A DNA stretch of 64,000 nucleotides, taken from NCBI RefSeq assembly GCF_014851395.1, contig NW_024043372.1, positions 8,507,490 to 8,571,489 on the forward strand. Reading direction: 5' to 3'. Under the pieces are notes generated by a model. That model did no database searches. It saw nothing but the letters and a program-made list of their open reading frames with translations, and had not been told where the DNA came from. Shown here in pieces: positions 12,203 to 24,142 of the stretch (position 1 is the stretch's first letter; each line of letters opens with the position of its first letter). This stretch comes from Micropterus salmoides. Lineage: Eukaryota > Chordata > Actinopteri > Centrarchiformes > Centrarchidae. A program made the position numbers and the translations under genes.

Positions 12203-12334
12203 TTTGTCTTTTCATAATGGCCATCCTTTCAGTTGGTTATATTTTATTCACTAGCCTAAGTGCTGAGAACTAAGCAATGACCTTAGTTTTCTCGGTTGGC
12301 ATGAATGGTTACAGGTTTTTTTTGCAGTGAACTA

Positions 12335-12367
12335 AATACCTGTCAATAAAGGTTAAATAAAAAGAAA
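12335..12367 (+). mobile_element. LINE 3' tail-like scrap
   Basis: ACCTGTCAATAAAGGTTAAA followed by TAAAAAG resembles the 3' end of fish L2-type elements (AATAAAGGTTAAATAAAAA). It is too short for firm placement. Confidence 0.35.
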
Positions 12368-12534
12368 TTAAATATTGTTAGAGCCAATTTTAGTACAGTA
12401 CAATAAACATTGCCAGCTCTATGGTTAAAAGTCTTTCTGCATTTTCTAAATTTAAGAGTGGTGCAGATTATTCATGCAATGCGACATGTCTCTACTTGCT
12501 TATTTTTTTTAGCCTTACTAGTAACATAGCAATG

Positions 12535-12720
12535 TTGGTATGTCCACCATTTTGGTCCAGACTCTAATATTTCAACAACTATTGGATGGATTGCCATGCA
12601 ATTTGTTACACAACATCCATGGTCATCTCAGGATGACCTGACTAATTCATCAGTACATTGGTTTATGACCAAGTACTTGGACAACAAATGACACTCCCAT
12701 CACCCTCAGCTGTACTTCTA
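12535..12720 (+). repeat. Common fish repeat fragment
   Basis: CAACAACTATTGGATGGATT, then GCCATGCAATTTG. This phrase recurs in many teleost genomes (general knowledge). Class unknown. Confidence 0.5.
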
Positions 12721-13685
12721 CGCAACTGTCACTAACTACAGCCTCAGAGAGATGCTGGCATGTCTGAAGACACCGTTTTGTTTAATAAAGTAACAAAAGA
12801 AAAATTGTGCCAGTGCTATGGCCAAATGGCTACACATTATAGTGCTACGATTCAACAGACACAAATCAAAACACAAATAACATGCCTCAAGCTATTATAT
12901 TGTACAAAGACCATAACCAAGATTATATCAGACCCATCTCTCACAGTGTGACATACAATAAACCTGCAATTCAGGATGTCAGGGCCTTAACATGTTGCTC
13001 CAATATCTCCGACAAGTGTTGGTTTGAGCTTTGGTAATTATGAAGGCCATAGCATATGATTCATATCATTTTCATTAAACATTCGCTGAGCCATTGTACC
13101 CTATTGATAAAGTTTTAGTTGAAGAAGAAAAACTCCATTACCCCACCTGTACCCCAACATGTGTACGCACTTTAAAAACACTAAACTCTCCTGGATTGTG
13201 TCTACATGGGGCATTGTGAGTGTTATTGTGACGGTGTGTGTCTCATGCCAAAAAAATGCGAGCTGGCAACTCTGCCTAACCATCAGTTAACATTTACATA
13301 CGGGTAAAGACTGTTTCCTGTCTTTACGGTTACACTAACCCTTCTTATGGTGTGTGTGTGTGTATATATATGTTTGTTGTGTATGAACAAAAATATCGCA
13401 TTCTGTAAGCATCCCACACTTTTTCTGTTAATGTGTTATCTCTTTCTCTTGAGGATCTTGTTGAAGGATTCATTTGTAACCTGAAGGATTTCACATCAAA
13501 GAGAAATCTAATTGGCATCATGCAACTTTGATGATATGCTTCCTGCTCTCCCAGATGATGCCAGCTGCTACCTATATATGTGTGCATGTCCTGTGTGTGT
13601 ATTGGAATGGATGATGTGTGTGTGAGAGTCTAACTGGAAACAGATCAAATCATTAAAAATTTAAGACAGTAATTCACATTTTAAA
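12721..13685. other. Unassigned DNA with a GT-linked hairpin
   Basis: No gene seen. Bases 13351-13392 contain a short GT run followed by TATATATGTTTGTTGTGTAT and GAACAAA, an imperfect hairpin nearly identical to one at 15825-15862. Confidence 0.5.
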
Positions 13686-14248
13686 TAGGGCTGTGCAGTA
13701 TATTGGTATATAATGTATACCGATAAAATTTCAAAAGAGATATGAAATTAGACAATACAGTTTATAACGATATAGTTTGATGTTTCCCTAAAGTCCTGCC
13801 AGCGTTTGCTCCTCTCTCCCTCACCGCACAGCCATTCCCCTCCCTCTGCGTCTGCAAGATGGAGGGAGACACAGTGCTGGTCGACACTGTTAAAGTTGCT
13901 TTTAAAAAAAAATTTAAAAAGCACTGTTCATTCAGTGTTTCCCACACATACACTTTACTTCCGCGAGCCGCCCATGTTAGGCGACACATTGTAGCATTTA
14001 TCAGAGAAACTGATTACGTTACAAGTCACGACACTTGATATAAGAGGGGACCAGGTAAAGCGACAGTGACACACACAGTTATTCGTTAGCTACCACGTTG
14101 GTTTTGTTTTGATAGGCTAAGTCGTCAACACCCCTCCGCAACATGCAGCTCAGCTGCTGCTGTGAACGGAATCACTGGTGACTTTATACAGCCTAGCCTA
14201 CTACTGATGGAGAAAGTCACCTAAGTGGACATACAGGGAGAGAGAGAC

Positions 14249-14700
14249 GGTAAAGCCCCTTTTCCACTGCACGGTACCAGCTCGACTCGCCTCTACCCAC
14301 CTTCTTTTGGTTTTCCATTGTGTTAAAGTTGTACTTATACCTGCTACCAGGTACTTTTTTTCGTATCACCTCCGTCTTATCTGTCTTTACATTCTGAGTA
14401 ATGTTGAACGTTTTAACTTAAATCAAGAGACAGCTGTGTGTGTCTCGCATTGAATATTACGAAGCGGCAGTTGTGTGTGGCAGAATCAGAAGGAGCTCTA
14501 TTATACTTACAAGGAATTTGCTTTGGTGTTAAGGTGCTACAGGCAGACAGACATACAGCTGACATAAATAGATATAGAACTGAGGTGTTCTATCTTTGGG
14601 TACTATCTGCAATGGAAAACAGAGCACGGCCAAACCGAGCCGACGTGATTTGAGCTGGTTCTGGTAATAGAACAACGGCATAAGAAGCGGGGAAAGCTGA
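14249..14700. mobile_element. Nested MITE with AAAGCCCCTTTTCCACTG end
   Basis: It begins AAAGCCCCTTTTCCACTGCA, then GGTACCAGCTCGACTCG. The right side has GAGCCGACGTGATTTGAGCT and GGTTCTGGTAATAG, roughly its inverted complement. The same left end recurs at 23724. The class is probably Harbinger or hAT and is not resolved. It is itself split by the LINE tail at 14481-14583. Confidence 0.5.
14481..14583 (-). mobile_element. 5'-truncated LINE tail
   Basis: CAGAATCAGAAGGAGCT, ACAAGGAATTTGCTTTGGTG and CTGACATAAATA match the block at 25161-25262, the 3' end of the minus-strand LINE there. Only the tail is present, as expected for a 5'-truncated copy. Confidence 0.7.
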
Positions 14701-14976
14701 CGTGTTTGCAGCGGAGACGTTGGGTCTGTGAGTGGGAAGAGAACTAAAGGAGGCAAATTCAATATGTGAGTGATACTTAAGATGTAGAATGAAGTATAAT
14801 AAAAACAGTCAAATAAGAAATAAGCTAAGTTACTAAAAGTTGTAAAAACATGCCCGCTAAACCCCCCCCCCCCAGCTCGCTTAGCAGAAAATACCGATAT
14901 ATATTTTATACCAGAATTCTGCCTAACAGTACCGGGATATGACTTTTGGGCCATATCGCCCAGCCCTAATTTTAAC

Positions 14977-15493
14977 CCATCATGTTTAATGAAATGTGTT
15001 CAGAAAGTAAATATCTACTGTTGGGCTAAAGTTGGGCTTCTTGTCAGATATCACCCTGATCTCCCTGCAATATGAATGCTTGGTAAATGTAACCAGGGTA
15101 ATAACTGATATCCGCCCATTATTTAGAAATCATATGGTTATTTTGTTTTTGTTTTTTATTTGCTGATTTATTTAATTAGGAGTCCAAGTTCGAGTGGGCT
15201 AAAGGCCACGCATGCAAGGTAGCGTGGCTCCCATTATCATATTCCTCAAAATGTTGACTAAAAAGAGAAAGGCAACATTACTTTGTTTACTTCTACTTTG
15301 CAGACAGTATTGTGTATTTGGCATCAGAGATCTGTTTTATATCACAACTCAGGACGACAGTTTTAGCCCAAACATGTAAAATGCCCCTTCCACAATACTA
15401 AAACAAACTCTCTACAGTTTATAGTTCTACTTCTAAACTGAATGACAGTCAAGCTAGTGGAAATTAAACCAGTTACTAAAATGAAAGTGTTTT

Positions 15494-15494
<1 letters not shown>
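14977..15494. other. Unassigned spacer
   Basis: About 0.5 kb of A/T-rich DNA with no supported feature. Confidence 0.5.

Positions 15495-15538
<44 letters not shown>
15495..15538. repeat. (CA)n microsatellite
   Basis: About 22 perfect CA units. Confidence 0.95.
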
Positions 15539-15539
<1 letters not shown>

Positions 15540-15767
15540 CAGAAACAATATGCCTTTATGTGGGGGGAAGTGCAGAGCAGCAGAAGTGAAAACAACTCAG
15601 AATGAATAATCGTTAAAGTTCAGCCCTACCCCTGAGCAAGGCACTGACAGGTTACACTTTATCTTGCCCTCCAGTGTGTGTGCTGCTGTGTGTCCCTATG
15701 TGCCACTGGTGTACACACTTTTGCAATTGTGTATATTGATTTTTGCATATGTGAACTTTTATGCATG

Positions 15768-15770
<3 letters not shown>

Positions 15771-15840
<70 letters not shown>

Positions 15841-15857
15841 TTGTTATGTATGAACAA

Positions 15858-15889
<32 letters not shown>
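15771..15889. repeat. (GT)n...(CA)n inverted microsatellite hairpin
   Basis: (GT) runs at 15771-15832 and (CA) at 15862-15889. Between them lies TATGTTTGTT, a spacer ATGTATG, and AACAAACATA, a perfect 10-bp inverted repeat. The arms continue into GT and CA, so the stem can extend to nearly 40 bp with two mismatches. Confidence 0.9.
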
Positions 15890-15899
15890 GTATACACAT

Positions 15900-17105
15900 G
15901 TATGTGTGTGTGTCTGTGTGTGTCCAGGCATTAATAAGCCTCTGTGTGAAAAGTGTGGCTCTCTGCACCCTGGAGGAACAGGTTCCACTGCTGGACTCTC
16001 AGTCCAACAACCTTTTGGTTTCGGACTGAAATGAAATGCCAGATGCAGCCTGACACTGTGCTCAGACCTCCAGCCTACAGACACACCCCTGAACTGCCTG
16101 ACCGGGCTATACCATAGCTCTTTAATCTTTTAAGATCGTGAAATGTCAGACCAGACGATCAGCTCTTAATGCATCTGGGGGACCAGACATATAACATGGT
16201 TGAGACTGAGGACTGCAGACAGAGAAAGGGAACAGGGGGGACTGGCATGAGTGACCTCAATTTTGTTTTTAACCTTGATATTATTTTGTAGTTATTGAAG
16301 TTTTTAGATAGCTACAAAAATTAAATGATTAAAGTATTTTTACAACTAACTTATTTTTTCCACCCTTACTGTTAGTAATGAAAACATTTCACTCACAAAC
16401 TTGAATACTGATCTCTGCAGACACAGTGACATTACTACTAAGTCCAATAAGGCAGAAACATGAGTCAGAGGATCCGACCGGTTGTAAACATGCAAGATGA
16501 TATAAACATCTTTATACAGAAAGACAGAAAAATAGCAAACTGAGACCTTTTGGCTGATAAGAGAAAACTCTGATGAATTAGAAGATTCAAAAGTCAAGTT
16601 GTTTTTCAGTAAACCAGGGCGCTTTATTAACTTCTCAGGACAGAGCACAGAAACAGAAAAAAACACCTTTGCACTCTTTGTCTTAAGGTTGGTCGACAAA
16701 TCTACATGTATGATTGAACTGTATTTGCTTCTAAAACTGACATCTAATCAGAACAGATGAACTGCAGGAACAGTGGGAACATTATAATGCATAGTGTCAA
16801 ACAATTATACTAGTAATACTGCAGAAGCATGCAGAAACAGACACTGATGCAAAGTCTGATCCATAAACTTGCTGCTCCAGTGCATGCTGGGATGCTTTCC
16901 ACTACACCTACCCTCCGGGGAGCCACAATATTATTAAAACACCAAGTTGTATACAGTCTATGAAAGCTTTCAGAAAAATCTGTGTTTCCTGGTTATAATC
17001 ATGACTTGGGATTTGAAAGTAATTCACATCAACATCAAGAAACTGGTAATTAGGGTAACTTCAATATCAAATGAATGCAGCAGTATACCCCTGTTTGTAG
17101 CCTAT
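15900..17105. other. Unassigned 1.2-kb block
   Basis: No gene recognised. TATACAGTCTATG at 16949-16961 matches the terminus of the 0.63-kb repeat, so the sequence just upstream may be a decayed end of that family. Confidence 0.45.
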
Positions 17106-18344
17106 TGTAGCAGACCTAAATTTTAGTTATGCAATTTAATAAATTTATGAGAATTCATACCCAATTAGGAATTTTAATATTCATAAAATCAAAATTTTCC
17201 TCGTTTCAGGGCACCACCGGAGTTGTTATAATCCTAGAGTCTCCGGACCTCTAGGTAGTTTAATAATTAGACAATTATTGTTAGTGATCAGTTCGCTCAA
17301 TTATCTTAAATCAGTCAGTCAGTCTCATATCTAAAGGGTCAATTCTCTTGGCAGGAACTAGAAATAGGCAACACATACAGCTCTTGATTATATTACAGTG
17401 AATTTATTCTCTAACTAAGGTGATAAAAAGATGGTTGGATACAGGGAACATAAACATTTGCTGAACAATGAGCCTGGAGGTTCGACTGTGGGAAGCATTT
17501 GACTCATACGGCATAGAAGAGCTAATGAAAGTAAACTAATGCTATAATTTAGGAGTTAAAATGGACATCTGATCACAGAACGTGTGTTAAGTCTTACTGC
17601 TTGTCGACAGCCTGCTTTTGGCCTGTTGCACGGGTCCCACGCTAGCTGTCGATCCTTGCTTTTTGCTAGGGATTCTCCGGGGTTCTCCGTGTCTGATTGA
17701 AAACGCCTCCTCCGTCTGGCAATTCGGCTGTTTTCAGGTTTCCTTCGTTGTAGCTGGCGAGACCACGTGGCTTGGTCTGACCTCGGTGAAGTTGGCTCGA
17801 CGAAAAAGGCTTAAAATGGAACTTGGTCGTTCCTGAATTAGTCCAGTGTAACTTAACGGACTGATAACTTTAACAAACAAAAGAAATAAAGAAAATAAAA
17901 CAAACTGAGGGGCAGATCGATGTCGCGGCACTTCAGGTGTGTAGCTTCAAGCGAAACAAAAGGGGCTGTTTCGCTGGCCGACTGAGGGCGTAGAAGCGTC
18001 CAGAGAGCCGAGCAGAGCGGACGAGAGCCAACAGCGAAGAGAAGAGCGAAGCGAGGTCGCGTGCTGCTCTTTTGTTGCCTGGGGCGTGGTTCCCCAGGGG
18101 GCGTCTCAGGTTTCCCAAGGGACTGCCTTTCTAAACTTAATGTCTAAAAGAAATCTATTTGCACGTCTTATAATCAAATATTTTCCACAATCGAACTTCA
18201 ATGGTCAAACGGTTGTACTGTTCTAGGCATTTGGTAACAGGAAACAATTGTCACATTATTGGTCAGGATATTTATACATTTAACGGCATTTCCAACAAGG
18301 GCATGTAATACTTATTTTGTCCACTTGGGGGAGCTCAGGTTACA
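17106..18344 (-). mobile_element. LTR-like element, minus orientation (copy 1)
   Basis: On the minus strand it starts TGTAACCTGAGCTCCCCC and ends GGTCTGCTACA, giving the TG...CA ends expected of an LTR. Inside are a TATA-like TGTATAAATATCC, a CpG-rich middle (about 17600-18110) and GAGAATAAATTC, a poly(A) signal. It aligns with 49353-51526 in opposite orientation: ACAAAATAAGTATTACATGC, TTTTGTTTGTTAAAGTTAT, CAGCTAGCGTGGG, ATATGAGACTGACTGA and GGTGGTGCC are shared with small changes. No coding domains or target duplication were seen, so it is at most a solo LTR or LTR plus leader of an unassigned retroelement. Confidence 0.6.
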
Positions 18345-19175
18345 TGAGGAAAGCTTGGATTACATTAGATGAAGGAGTGTCTTGCTGAAAATAAAAACAC
18401 TGCACAAGTAACTTTCTTTTCAGCACTAATGTTAACTGTTGTTGCTATCTGTTGTTGATATAACTACTCAAATAGAGGCAAACGTAATCAGGTAACTAAA
18501 GATTTAATTAAACTTAATTAAATGCTTTGAGTCTTTGGAGACTGCAGTCTTTTTACATTGAAAGTTCGGCTGTCCACACTTAGGTGAGACAAGGAGCATC
18601 CCTTTGATGGGATAATAAACATAGAGCAAAGTCAGTTGCCACGGAAACATGTGTGTGGGGGGGGGCAGTTTTGATAGGCTGTTCAGGGAAATGCCAATGG
18701 CTGCTTCGTGTCCCTTTGTCAGTTTAACAGTCAGGCCCCGCGGTATCAACTTCGGAATCAAAATGGTGCCAGTTTTATGGTCGGGATAGCACTTAGAGAA
18801 AGCAACTTTGACCCCTCCCCTTCTTCTCTGGGGAGGAGACAGGAATTTAGAGTAGCTCCAGATTTATTCAATATAAAATGCACAAATCCACACCGTTGTT
18901 CACTACACTATTGTAGTGAGATGCAGTCAGTTTTGGTCTTCGTCATGGTCATCAAGACTACAAGCCAAAACACGTTGGTCTGACAAGTTGTTCTTTACAC
19001 AACAGATTTTACTGGAGGTTTCACCACTTTTTCCCTTCTCCATGCACTTTGGAAGTGGGTGACGTTGTGCTGGAAATCCTTACTCTGATAGTCCATATTC
19101 TCAGCGTCATATTTTGTTTTGGGAAGATTTGCAGCTAACCACGCTAGCAACAAAACGCTAGGTATTTATAAGCAG
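18345..19175. other. Unassigned DNA
   Basis: 0.8 kb with one G run (18657-18666). No supported gene or repeat. Confidence 0.5.
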
Positions 19176-19262
19176 GGTGCGAAATATGGGGGAGCCAGGG
19201 GGAGCTTAGCTCAGCTCCCCTAAAAGAATGATTTGTGATATTTTGGGGGGGGGCTCTAAAAT
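19176..19262. mobile_element. G-rich hAT left-end remnant
   Basis: GGGTGCGAAATATGGGGGAG and a following G9-10 run resemble the terminus (CGGGGTGCGAATTATA) of the G/C-tract hAT element at 33801-34644. No right end is found nearby. Confidence 0.4.
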
Positions 19263-19758
19263 ATTGACAGCATGCTTTATTGCCATTAATTTCTATATTT
19301 CTCTATCATTATGGATCTTGCATCCGCAGCTCCGCAACAGGGACGATTTTAGACCATTTTTTTGGGTTGAAGCACTCCTAAATGAAAATAAAATAATTTA
19401 TTATTTTGGAGAAGTAAGATTAGTATTAGCATTTATTTTATATATATAAAATAAACAACAGTTTGTAATGTGTTATCACACAAAGACATCCTTATATACG
19501 TGAGGAATATCTGAATGTCTGTATGTATATGAGCTGTTAAGGACAGTGAAGGTGATGCAGAGGTACTGAGATGCGTCGGAAAGGGTTATGTGTTTGCGAG
19601 AGACGTGAGATTTGCTTAAGAGAGATTTTACATGAAATTACAGACTGTTTTTTAATGCTTTTACACTACATGTTAAGATCTAAAACTATCTATGGAAGCT
19701 AACCCGGCTTGTTTTAACATTGTTTTTAGCACGTTTTTTTGCCTTGAGGCTAAGCTAT

Positions 19759-20353
19759 AATGGCATGCGAGCCATGTGAGAACAATGTTTTATTGGAGAA
19801 CTGAGACCTTGAGGAGGACGTTTGAAGGCTTGCTGATGAACTGACAAATAAGAACTCGATGGTGCACAACTTCAAAACATGTCTCCCACGGCTCTCGAGC
19901 TTCTTCCTGGCCGAGCAGTCCGGACAGATAGCCTCACAAAACACCAGGTTAGGTTGGCCTAACAACAAGAGTTGCTCATCAATCTCCATCCCATTTTACG
20001 GCCGCCTTGGCCTGCTGTAGAGTCCTAAGGGAGGCGGTATTGCATCGATCCCACACCGTAGCCGCCTCGTCACCTCCGGCACTTGATGCAGGCAGCCTGG
20101 ATCATGCAACCTCTAAACAAAGTCCACACAATCCACTCCTCTCCCTCCACGCATGGCTCCATTCGGCCTGCAGAATCCACGATTTCAGTTTTATTGACAA
20201 TTTTAATTTATTCTGGAACCGTTCGTCATACTTTGTCTAGTTCTTAAATCAGATAAAGTAATTATTGTTGGTGATTTTTTTTTTTCACGTGGACAAAGAT
20301 AACAACAGCCTTAGTATTGCATTTTTAGCATTACTAGACAGTTATTATATAAC

Positions 20354-20391
<38 letters not shown>

Positions 20392-22505
20392 AGTTGGTTT
20401 TAGTCAGTGTTCACAAACCCACTCACCGTTTTAACCACACCCTTGATCTTTTATTGTCATATGGCATTGACATTGAACATTTAACAATGTTTCCACAAAA
20501 TCCTATTCTGTCTGACCACTTTTTAATACCTTTGAGTTTCTAGTTAAATATTCATACACTAGATTTTTATCAGAGGATGCTGTCATCAAATTCAAGGAAA
20601 TGATTGCATAAGCACTTAACTCCACACCGGCTCTCCTATGACAGAGGACTCCTTTACGAACATCAGTCCCTCCCAACTTGATCATTTTGTTGACAGTGTT
20701 GCAGGATCACTGCAAATGATGTTTGACTCCATTGCCCCTCTTAAAAAAGAGAATAATTCCACAAAGAAAGCTAGCACCTTAGTATAACTGAAGCTTACAT
20801 CAAGAAGGCTTGAAAAAAAAGGCGTTCTACCAGCGAAGAAGAATTACACTTAACATGGCAGGACAGTCTCAAAACTTACAGAAGGGCTCTCCGTGCAGCA
20901 AGAGTCGCCAACTATTCATCATTAAGGACAACCCCAGGTTTCTCTTCAGCCAGGCTAACAGGGAGTCACACCTCCATTGAGCCTTGTATTCCTTCTAGCA
21001 TCAGGAGTCAGCAGTAATGATTTTATGTGCTTCTTTAGAGAGAAAACTCTAATCATCAGAGACAACATTCAACAGCTCCTCCCCTTAACCTTAGCATTGA
21101 TTTATCTTCTCATTCATCACCTTTAGAAACATCTGTGAAACCTGATATGTATCAAGACTGTCTCCTAGACCCTATCCCTTCTAGGCTGCTTAAAGAGGTT
21201 CTACCCTCGATCAGCTCTACCTTATTATACATGATACATTTTTCTTTACAAACAGGCCATGTACCACATTCCTACAGGGTAGCTGTAATAAAACCTCTTC
21301 TTAAAAAGCCCTCTCTGGACCCAGAGGACCTGTATAGACCTGAATTTAATCTTCCTTTTCTATCCAAACTCCTGGAGAAAGCAGTCGCTAGTCAACTTTG
21401 TGACTGTCTTCATAGCAATAGCTTATTCAAGTCCTTTCAGTCAGGGTTTGGAAGACATCATAGCACTGAGAACGGCACTGGTGAAAGTTACAAATGACAT
21501 ACTAATTGCATAACACAAAGGACTTGTCTCTGCAGTTGTCTCGCTAGATCTGAGCGCTGCTTTCGATACCATCGACCACCATATACTACTACAGAGACTG
21601 GAAAATTTTATTGGCATCAAAGGATCGGCTCTCAGTTGGTTTAGGTCCTATTTATTCATTATATTTATTCGGTCGGTCCCAAATTGTATATGTGAATAAT
21701 GATTCTTCCATGCACACCAGCATTGATCATGGAGTACCACAGGGTTGGATGATTCAAATCAGTTAGCCAAACTTCATGCATACAAGATGTTAAAGCCTGG
21801 ATGACCTGTAATTTCCTTATGCTGAACTCAGACAAAACTGAAGTTATTTTATTTGGGCCCAAACACCTCGAGATATTTTATGCAACATCGTTACTATGGA
21901 TGGCATCGCCCTGGCCCCCAGTACCACTGTGAGGAACCTGGGAGTTATTTTCAATCAGGAAATGTCCTTCAATATGCATATTACACAAATTTAAAGAACC
22001 ACCTACTTTCATTTGCGTAACATTGCTAAAATCAGGGACATCCTGTTCCAAAACACTGCAGAAAAACTGGTCCACTCTAGTCATTACTTCCAGGCATGAC
22101 TATTGCAGTTCTGTACCAGCGGGCAGCACAATTAAGTCTCTAAAGCCTCTCCAACTGATCCAGAATACAGCAGCGCGTGTTCTGCCTCCCCACAGTGGCT
22201 CCCTGTGAAATATAGAATAGATTTAAAAATTGTTCTACTTACCTACAAAGCCTTAAATGGCCAGGCACCATTGTACCTCAAAGATCTCCTGATACCTTAC
22301 TTCCCCAATAGAGCACTGCGCTCTCAAAATGCATGGCTGCTTGTGGTGCCTAATGTAACTAAGGTTAGTGTGGAACAAAGAGCATTAAGTTATCAAGCAC
22401 CTCTACTATGGAACCAGGTTCCAATTTAGGTTCAGGAATCGGATAACATTACCACTTTTAAGGCTAAAGATTTTTCTGTTTAACAAAGCTTTTAGGGATT
22501 GAGGA
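19759..22505 (+). mobile_element. Degenerate L2-type LINE, both ORFs
   Basis: Near full-length but dead non-LTR retrotransposon. 19759-20020 may be the remnant of ORF1 (starts MACEPCENN). 20265-20545 is the endonuclease end: HVDKDNNSLSIAFLALLDS, later HTLDLLLSYGIDIEHL and SDHFLIPLSF. 21135-21497 is reverse transcriptase: LDPIPSRLLKEVLPSISSTL, PLLKKPSLDPEDLYRPEFNL (NYRPISNLP in intact copies), FLSKLLEKAVASQL and FQSGFGRHHSTE. 21538-21660 reads [20 protein letters not shown] in another frame. The segment expected to carry YADD (about 21750) is deleted. 21790-22430 is the C-terminal part: LMLNSDKTEVILFGPK, TVRNLGVIF and LTYKALNGQAPLYLKDLL. Many stops and shifts. A (TA)n array interrupts the endonuclease. 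Confidence 0.85.
20359..20388. repeat. (TA)n microsatellite
   Basis: About 14 TA units within the L2-type LINE. Confidence 0.9.
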
Positions 22506-23246
22506 GGGAGAGAAGGAAGAGGAGAAGCTACAGAAGGTGCAGCAGGAGCTGCAGGGGGAGAAGGACGACAATGGAACTAGAAAAAAAACTGTGACAGGGG
22601 CAGTATGCAGGGCTGAGTAGGCAATCATATGTAGAGACAGAATTATAAGATTGATTATTGTTAATCATATTTATTACTGATGTTCTTCCCATATATATGT
22701 AGCTGTACAATCAGTCCAGCACAGGGGAAGCTGAGCCAGGGATAGGCCTACTCAGAGCTGAAGATGAGAGATTTGATTTTTATGCAAACACACACACACA
22801 CACACAGCTCTATTTTATGGGAATGTGTTTTTTGATTGTGGGACGTAGTTTTTGATTGCATTTAACTATTTTAGCACTCTGACGGGCTGCACACATGACA
22901 TGTTGGTAGCAGTATACTGTAACTTAAGTGTTCCAGCTCAGGCTTGCCTGACCTGGTCTTGTTCAGTGCAGTGGTGCCTTGCTTCTACAAACTGAAGAGG
23001 TTTTCTTTCTTTCTTGAAGGTCTTCAGCATAATCTGATTCACTTATTCACTTATACAGCAAGAAACACTATTAGTATGAAAATAACCGCAAACTTGCATA
23101 AATGTCCTCTCCATCTCAAAGTCCCGGGCAGGGGCAGACTGGCACAAGAATTCAGGCCGGGATTTCACTCGACCCCAAGCCACCTTGTTCACACAACCTC
23201 ACCATAGCGCTAATTTTGTGGACTAACCTTTTTATATAGTCTGTGG
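22506..23246. other. Unassigned DNA with purine stretch and short (CA)n
   Basis: A purine-rich stretch covers 22500-22590; (CA)9 lies at 22789-22806. Otherwise nothing supported. Confidence 0.5.
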
Positions 23247-23694
23247 CAGGGGTTCTCAAAGTCTGAGACTGTGGGCCTCTCCTCAGACAAAGCTTGGGAA
23301 ATGGCCCACTGGCACACTACATCTTTAATTTAATTGGTAAATTTCGCTCCATTCCTGGATGTCTGAGATCATGATTATATTATCTGATCCCACAGACACT
23401 CAACATTTGAGCCAAAATAGCCTAATACTGCTGTTTGACATAACTTCTGAAAAACCAAATAGTTTTAAAAAAAGGTCTGTTCTAAGCCATTTATTAGTTT
23501 CTGACTCTGATGGGGGGAAACTTTTCCCCAAAACTACTGTATCTCTGAACTCCTGCAGGCTATTCTACGTGATCTCCTTTTGATAACTAATGCAATAAGT
23601 AATGTAATATTGTTTCATTTCCATTCACTGAGCGTCCCATGAAACTGTTTGAAGCCCCACTAGGGAGGCCCGCCTCACACTTTGAAAACCCCTG
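23247..23694. mobile_element. 448-bp hAT MITE with TSD
   Basis: The left end is CAGGGGTTCTCAAAGTCTGA. The right end is CACACTTTGAAAACCCCTG, whose complement is CAGGGGTTTTCAAAGTGTG. The flanks GTCTGTGG (23239-23246) and GTCTATGG (23695-23702) match at 7/8, a hAT-type 8-bp target duplication. No coding capacity. Confidence 0.88.
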
Positions 23695-23723
23695 GTCTAT
23701 GGGACAAACCCTGTTTGTTGATG

Positions 23724-23880
23724 TAAAGCCCCTTTTCCACTGCCAAGTACCAGCTCGACTCGTCTCAACTTTGTTTGGTTTTCCATTGTGGAAAATTTGT
23801 ACCAGTACCTGCTTCCAGGTACTTTTATAGTATCACTTCCATCGAGGTTCCAAGCATGCTGAGGCGATACTAAAATGTGA
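23724..23880. mobile_element. MITE left-end fragment
   Basis: AAAGCCCCTTTTCCACTGCC, then ACCAGCTCGACTCG: the same terminus as the nested MITE at 14249. The right end is not clear; GTGCTGGTACTGG near 25125 may be its decayed partner. Confidence 0.5.
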
Positions 23881-24097
23881 CATGAAAACATAGCAGACTA
23901 CTGATTGGTCAGAGATATGGGCTTTAAACACTTAATGTTCTCCATTCTGGTGAATTTATTTGCACCAAGGAAAATGTCTCAGGTGACAATTCAAAATAAG
24001 AATATAGTGTAATAAAATGCAGTAAGGCTCTCAGGCATTCTGTATTGCTGTCAGATATGTTTCTCCTGTAGATCAACTTTTATCATTAATTAAATCC

Positions 24098-24142
24098 CAG
24101 CTGAGTCTACATACATGACCTACATGTATGTAGACTCAGCTG
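24098..24142. repeat. Perfect 20-bp inverted repeat, 5-nt loop
   Basis: CAGCTGAGTCTACATACATG (24098-24117), loop ACCTA, then its exact complement (24123-24142). The stem ends with a C/C mismatch on the outside. Confidence 0.95.

Larger units (their letters stand above)
13686..14968. mobile_element. 1.28-kb hAT element with near-perfect TSD
   Basis: The left end is TAGGGCTGTGCAGTATATTG. The right end is GCCATATCGCCCAGCCCTA, the inverted complement of TAGGGCTGGGCGATATGGC. The flanks are ATTTTAAA (13678-13685) and ATTTTAAC (14969-14976), 7/8 identical, as expected of a hAT 8-bp target duplication. There is no transposase. The interior holds other insertions: a hAT-like end CAGTGTTTCCCACACATA near 13933, a Harbinger-like piece (14249-14700) and a LINE 3' tail (14481-14583). 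Confidence 0.8.

Noticed and set aside
14529..14954. 141-codon minus-strand open frame
   Set aside because: It lies wholly within the hAT element and its nested insertions, with no transposase motif.
15659..16084. 141-codon and overlapping 118-121-codon open frames
   Set aside because: They are translations of GT/CA arrays (Cys-Val or His-Thr runs) on both strands, not genes.
17106..18344. CpG island promoter of a host gene
   Set aside because: The CpG-rich part lies inside an LTR-like repeat with a second copy at 49353-51526.
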